Shown: positions 58,166 to 64,000 of the stretch, in pieces
Layout of the letters: each line of letters opens with the position of its first letter
How positions within the stretch are numbered: position 1 is the stretch's first letter
Origin: Atherinomorus stipes
Lineage: Eukaryota > Chordata > Actinopteri > Atheriniformes > Atherinidae
Length of the DNA: 64,000 nt
Assembly (NCBI GenBank): GCA_023101725.1
Contig: JALJCO010010219.1
Span: 124,001-188,000, forward strand
Direction of reading: 5' to 3'
The notes under the pieces: model-generated
The model's database searches: none
Seen by the model: the letters and a program-made list of their open reading frames with translations, nothing else
What the model was told of the DNA's origin: nothing
Program-made: the position numbers and the translations under genes

Positions 58166-60953
58166 TGTAACAAAGTTGTAACATTTAGGAGGGGCTGAGC
58201 CTCTACAGGGAGAGGGATTGTTGGTCTTGGCCTAGTTTTCTTGTCTGATCAGAAACCTGTGCACCTCTGCCCTTCCCCCACCCAAACCTAAGCCTCTACT
58301 ATTACAAGCTGAGAGGGGCTCTGTGTGGAGCGAGGTGAGCAGCTTGCCTCACCGCCGAGCTCTGTGTGCGTTATGCGTGCCACCTATAGCACATTTACAA
58401 GCTTATCCTTGTGTGTGATATAACCTGGTGATGTGGTCTCGTCTGCATGAGTGGTTTCCTACGTGCCATACCAACTATGAGATTGTCGTTTGAGAGTTGG
58501 CGTAATCTGCCACATTCAAAGGTTGCATATGTCATAATACTGTGCTATGATGCAGGATACCCTCCCTTTGTTTGTTCTCTGCAAAGCGTTGTTGGTTAAA
58601 GAAAGAGAGAAAAAAAATCTGAAGAGGATTAAGTAATTATTACACATTAAAACAGATTATTACAGATTGTTTCTTGTGTGAAATTGTCATTCAAAAATAC
58701 ATGTACATACACAGAATATTTCATTAATATGCACAAATATATGACCGATTAGCACCAATGTGCCAAACATATGCTAATTTTCCATGTGCATCTGTTGTTA
58801 ATTACAGATATGAAACTGGGAATGGCTCGAAGGAATCATCAAGGGCCTGTGTGACACCATCCCATCCCCATTCAGCCTTTAACCATCCATTGTACTGTGA
58901 ATGTATATTGAAATTATTAACGACATACTTGTGTTTTTATTTGGTTCCTTCATGTATATTGATGCCACATGCTTTTAGGTAACCACATGGTGGATTACTC
59001 ATAGTTACTGTGATAATAAAGCACAATTTTGACATAAAATGAAGCTTTTAGGGGTCACTAGCTGTTCTCTTTTGTCCAAGTCAATTGTAAAAAAAAAAAA
59101 AACTAAATAGTACATGGCAAGTGCTGTAATGTTGACTTATTTCAGGCTGAATTGATTATTTTGTAGCTGAATGTAAAAGGCATCAAGAATAACATATTAA
59201 ATCGTTTTTTGCCCTCAGCTCTAGGAGGAAAGTGGTAACACCCGACTGTAAATCACTTACAGATAAAATGTGTCCAAGAGAGGATAATTCTTTCAAACAC
59301 ATTTCTCACCCACATTTGTTCAATATCCATCGGCCAGTTATAACTCATTTCTGTTCAACCATGTGTCACCCTGAGATGCACTCTGCCTTCACTAAGGTGA
59401 AGATCTTCAGTCTATATGTTTTTTCAAGTCCTTCTCTTCCGCCCCCTCCCTTTCTTCAGACTGGCTGCCCTTGTACATGCTCTCCATGTCAGACCCAGCT
59501 GTTACTACAAACTACTTGGAGAGCTTACAAGCCTCATTGCAAATACTGACAACAGCACCATTCTTACGCAGAGCCTAACGTCTATTGGAAAAACATGAAT
59601 ATGAGATATTTTCCCTGACTCCACTAGATGTTTATTTCCTCTAAACAGATGTTTCCATCCAATCAAATTTAATTTTTTGACTAACACATACTTGAAAGCA
59701 GGGATTCTAAATAGGTCTTAGTAGACAAATAACTTAAGATGCCCATCTGTTGATCACTAAGATTACTTTCTGATGCTACGATTGTTTGTGCTTTGTGTGT
59801 ATGCGTCTTTATGTCTATGAATGACTTACCTGTGCACGTATGTGCAGCCAAACGTATGCGTAGTTTGTTTGAGAAGGTATTTATGGCCCATATGTGCATT
59901 TGTTCCTAGCTGTAACCCCATTACATTCCTAAGACGGTCCACAAAACTAATTAATGTTCTGTGCAAAGGCTTTTCTTTTACCCAGGGGACACTCAATGGA
60001 TTATTTACCTATATGTCCTATTGACAGCAAATCCTCCTTCCCATGCTTTGAGGCTTCAGGGTGGATAATAACACTAAGAAGCTGTGTATAATTTGCATTT
60101 ATCATATCCTTTATTGTTATAGCTTACATCCAAAACATGGGCATCCTGCCTATACTGTGACTCATATGATAGGCTATTGCATGTGGTCTTTATCATAGAT
60201 AATAGTTATAAGGAATATATATATATATATGTTTATTTTATTTTTTTTGTATGTGTATTTGAAAGTTTTTATAATTGTTGGTTTGACTCTATGCCTAGAA
60301 GGTATGTGTGTATGTCATGGTAACTAGACAGGAAACAAAGAGGGGTCATCTAAACTTTCCTCCTCGTTGAGGAAGTTTGCCCTCAGGTTAAATCCAACAG
60401 CTGTTTAACACCTACATACACTTTTAAAATGCAAAGTTATTGTGTGTTTTCAGGTGCGTACAATCACATGGAAGTATTTTGTGCAGGCTGAATGCAGGCA
60501 GAACTACACATGTAACAGGGTGATCTAACTTATTCCATTTTAAGTGTTTTGTTGTAATCTGGGCTGCTAACCTGCAGATAATATCTATCATCAATCTAAT
60601 GACCTTGTTACTTTCTAAACTGAGAAATTTAATATTGTAGGCAAATTCATGCAGTGTGTCCTCCCTGCTTGAACTGTTTTCCCTGAACTATTTCTTTTGC
60701 CCCCCTTCTCTGTGATCCTATACTCTGCCCTCCCTCCTCTCCATTCTGCTCCGGAGAAGGCAGTTACCAGGGGTATATTGGTCTTATGTTTGCCAGATCA
60801 TTCCTCAAAAGACTGACTATATGAAAAGCAGTACAGTAGCTAACAATAATGATTATAATTATTATTATTATGGCAAAACAGATGCAGTGGGAAACCTTTT
60901 GTCTATTTGTGAATCTATTTTGATTTTGAGCTCATGTGGAAAACATTCACTAT

Positions 60954-60971
60954 TGTGTGTGTGTGTGTGTA

Positions 60972-61062
<91 letters not shown>
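60954..61062. repeat. compound (GT)n-(AT)n-(GT)n microsatellite
   Basis: About 28 bases of GT-rich repeat, about 46 bases of pure AT (60982-61028) and about 32 bases of GT repeat. Such tracts are highly variable and may adopt Z-DNA or cruciform structure. Confidence 0.95.
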
Positions 61063-61063
<1 letters not shown>

Positions 61064-61380
61064 CTGTATATGAAATGTAAATTTCCCATACATAACTAGT
61101 TTGTCATAAGAAATAAATTAACTAATTTTAATGTTACTTTGTGGTTTTAATTTAAAATAAAATAGATAAATATCCTTTAATTATAAATCTCTATTTAAGC
61201 TGTACAAAACATTTAAAAATAACATTTGAAATAATGTAATAATAAATTTGTTATAATTAATCAAAAAGCTGCAGTTGGTGTTGTTCTCCAACGCCACCAA
61301 ATAGGAATTTTGTTCGAAAATAAATTAAAAGAGGGCACACAAACCCAAATAATAAAATGATGTCAGCGGGCATGTTGGAG

Positions 61381-62126
61381 CCCCCTCAGCCAGCCTCCCA
61401 GAGCACACAGGGAAAGTGAGCGTCACGACGAAGGCGGGTATAAATTGGATATCCTGCTGCTTACTGGCTATTGCGACTGTCAATCAACCTTTTCTCCTTG
61501 CCTATTGGTTAAGTTCTTTCGCATTTATCGTGCCATCTCGCCAAGCTGCTGCTGTGTAATCGCAGGTAACTTTCTTACGGTAGCCTTCCGCAAGACGACA
61601 TAGTACTGCTAGCGCTTCAGCATTTCGAGGATTGTATGTACAGTAGTCAATACTGAATGTCGTAGGTATATATTTCTGTCGATTAAAACATCCAAAAGCG
61701 GTAAAACTATATATTTTCCTCAAGAAAAATACCTCGTCTCTCAAAGGCGTTTGAAATCGGACACCACTGGCGTTGAGGGCCTCACTTTAGTGCGGAGGGA
61801 TACGTTGTTGCGTCTGACAATGTGGACGGAGGTGGTGAAGATGTCTACGAGAAGAATGAAATCATCTCAGTTGTAACAACAAAAACGGAAGACGCGAGAT
61901 TAGTTACTATAATAGAATTGTTTGCACACAGACTTGTTACATTGAAGCCAACACGTGGGCGCTGCGTGAAAAGCAGGCTTCCCGGGACAAAAGGAAGACA
62001 TCTACTGTGCTCCAATGCATTTCATGCAGTGAGGTCGAAATTCTCTTGAAGTTTTATGTTTTTTTCCCCCTTGCGAGTCTCCGTTTTTCTTTTTACTGTT
62101 GGATATCGGACATTTGGAAAGGAGAG
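61381..62126 (+). promoter_or_regulatory. promoter and possible untranslated exon of an unnamed gene
   Basis: CpG-containing DNA with GGGTATAAATTGG (TATA-like, 61439-61445), several ATTGG/CAATC boxes (61444, 61482, 61504) and a CRE-like GCGTCACGACG (61420-61430) is followed by about 680 bases ending in GGAAAGGAGAG and the donor gtaaaa (62127). The direction (+) is inferred from the order of these elements. No coding part is recognised; frames here (for example 61822-62049, 75 codons) match nothing known to me. Confidence 0.35.
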
Positions 62127-63970
62127 GTAAAAACACATGCTTACACTTCATGTTTCGGGGGAAGTTGCATGAACTCAGTCGGTTTCATTGACACCCATTT
62201 TGACGCCTGCAATTGTCGAAAAGTTTTTGGGAATGTGTGGTTAAAGCGGGGATGTAAGTTTTTGTCTGGTTTGAGGTGGCGAGCCAAGTGTGTGATGGTC
62301 TCCGCATCGACCACGGAGAGGAGGAAATTACTCCTTTGTTCTGCAAAAAGGACTCCATTAACGTTAAATGTTACTGCCGCCTAACAAGCCTCAGTTTGTT
62401 TTTCCACTGTATGTCTCCGCCACAAGCTCGAGCCAGTAAGTGGAAATATTAAATCTTAACGTTGTGTAATGTTGGCGAGCATTTTAGCTAAACTTTGTGA
62501 TGTGGAGCTGCGTGTATTTTCCACGCGAACGTCAAACAAACTCCTTAAAATCTCATCGATAGCTCTTCAAGCATTATTTCATGGAAGTGTCTGGCTACCA
62601 GCTAGACTTATTTTATTGCACATTTGGCAGGAAATTCCTCATGCTCCAACCCCCACCGTCTCCTCCGCAGAACTCCCTCATAATGCACGACTTGAACCCT
62701 AATAATATGAGAAAGACTGAGCGGAGAGTTTTCTGTTGAAGTTTTGAGCCTCACTCCTATTTTTTTTTCAGGGTCACGGCCGTTGCACTTGCTTTAATAA
62801 CAGGAAAGAAAAAACTGCAGGTTATGTTTTTTGTTAGTCTTGAGGACGATGTCAACATAGTTCAAAACAAATGGAGAATGGGTTAGTTGTTAGCATTATC
62901 TTGGCTCTGGATGTGGCCTAGCGGTTTTGATTCAAAAAGGAGGAGGGGGGTTGGAAATGTACAGCCTATATCCTGGTGTCCTACATGTTTATTGGCCCTG
63001 TTTTTAACTGTTTGACCCAAACTGTTTATTTGGGCTACATCAGTGTTTTTTCTTTCAAAACGCATTAGCTTATCGTGTTTATTTAAATCAACAGTTGAAA
63101 TTGCATTTCCTTGCGGCTCTTGGTGCCGCAAGACAAGCGTTGAGATAAGCTTATTTATTTCTCAAACTTTACTTTTTTATCATTTTGATGTATAATTTAC
63201 ACAACTTATAGACACAATAGTGAAGGTTTTAAAGTGAATTTACAAGCCATGCTCAAAATTAGTTGTCCCTTTGGTGTCCAAAATGCACTCCTTTATTATT
63301 TTTATGCCATGGTCACAGCTGATACAGGAATTCAAACTTAGGTTCTCCTTAACGTATATATAATTTTAGGATTTAGGTGTAAGGCATCTGTCAGAGCTAT
63401 GAGTTGTTTTTGCTGGAATTGTAGACTGGTTTTTGTGGAGAGTGACCTGTCTTCCTCTGCCTTGTGTGGGGGTGACAAAGACCCCCTAATCTGCTCCCTT
63501 GAAATATTGATCCAACAGTAGCTGAAGATGCCATTTTGTTACATAAAGCTCCTCAGTGTGCTCTGCTCCATTTAACTCTTGGGTAGATGAAATTTGGGAA
63601 TGGTATGTTTATGCCAGTGGTGCCCTTCATAGGCCAGCTTATAAAGTTTGGGATAGTCATGACAGTCGTGTTTGTGGTCTATTTACAACTGGGGCCATGT
63701 TTTATGTACTTTTTTTCCCTATCCTAAAGTTAAATCAGTTTGGCTTGCCAATAGTTGACAGAGAATATAATGTTTACATCTTATAAAGTGGTTTGTGTTA
63801 TTTTCATATATGGAGAAGGAAATCTTTCTTGTTTGCTTTGCTGTTACATAGTTTCAAATTAGCACTTATAGTTCTTGACAACCATATACATGTTTTAACT
63901 TTTCTTTGTGCTTTAAAACCTGCATGTTCACCAAGACGAGCATTCATTTTTTTCTTTTTGTTTCCTATAG
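62127..63970 (+). other. possible first intron of the unnamed gene
   Basis: Runs from the candidate donor to TTTTTGTTTCCTATAG, a good polypyrimidine-AG acceptor ending at 63970. The last 30 bases of the window (63971-64000) would be the start of the next exon; they are open in two frames but too short to identify. Confidence 0.3.
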
Positions 63971-64000
63971 CATCAGTCTTTGCTAGTTCTGAATTACAAA

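Larger units (their letters stand above)
48041..61380. other. long non-coding stretch after zbtb7a
   Basis: 13 kb without a supportable gene. It is made of unique AT-balanced DNA with microsatellites: (GT)n at 49131-49153 and 56417-56441, A-tract 52018-52038, GT-AT-GT 60954-61062. Candidate regulatory blocks are at 54414-54427, 54840-54854, 56066-56165 and 58060-58165. Part of it may be distal zbtb7a 3' UTR. Confidence 0.6.

Noticed and set aside
60821..61099. 92-codon frame with Cys-Val and Ile-Tyr repeats
   Set aside because: It is only the translation of the GT/AT microsatellite.

Overview
The window is vertebrate nuclear DNA, almost certainly from a ray-finned (teleost) fish. It holds split genes with GT-AG introns, a low gene density, and many fish-type DNA transposons. 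The encoded proteins are close to, but not identical with, their mammalian orthologues. There is no prokaryotic gene organisation, CRISPR array or operon. Nearly all the short open frames are chance frames in introns, UTRs and repeats.

Three protein-coding genes are supported, all on the + strand. (1) The 3' half of pias4 (SUMO E3 ligase) lies at about 3.7-8.7 kb in six exons; its 5' exons lie before base 1. (2) A complete map2k2 (MEK2 kinase) has its ATG at 16470 and stop at 27699. Eleven exons join without a frame break into 399 residues. (3) A complete zbtb7a (LRF/Pokemon, a BTB zinc-finger repressor) has a probable untranslated exon ending at 33188 and coding exons at 41812-42297, 43145-44034 and 46002-46437, giving 603 residues. 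A possible fourth gene is marked only by a TATA/CCAAT-like promoter region near 61.4 kb, a candidate splice donor at 62127 and a candidate acceptor at 63969-63970. Its product cannot be named.

The same three genes are neighbours on human 19p13.3, but there ZBTB7A and MAP2K2 lie between-strand inverted relative to PIAS4. One inversion of the map2k2-zbtb7a block explains the difference. The genes share no operon-like logic, although MEK2 (ERK signalling), PIAS4 (SUMO ligase) and ZBTB7A (repressor) are all signalling or transcription regulators.

Between and inside the genes are several recognisable repeats: a PIF/Harbinger-type non-autonomous element (1578-2207), a Tc1-like transposase remnant on the minus strand (about 6226-6735), a 2-kb hAT element with a perfect 8-bp target duplication (13272-15302), an RTE/Expander-like 3' tail (about 17733-17965), and a cluster in map2k2 intron 5 in which a TTAA-flanked element sits inside a hAT-like element. 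The 15 kb after zbtb7a has no gene that I can support, but carries candidate regulatory blocks (octamer/homeodomain-rich DNA, a DR3 nuclear-receptor site, a CTCF-like site), a large C/G-tract hairpin and long microsatellites. I found no clear new biological system. The best leads are the apparent extra intron and N-terminal extension of zbtb7a, the inversion, the convergent CTCF-like motifs around map2k2/zbtb7a, and the orphan promoter at the right edge.
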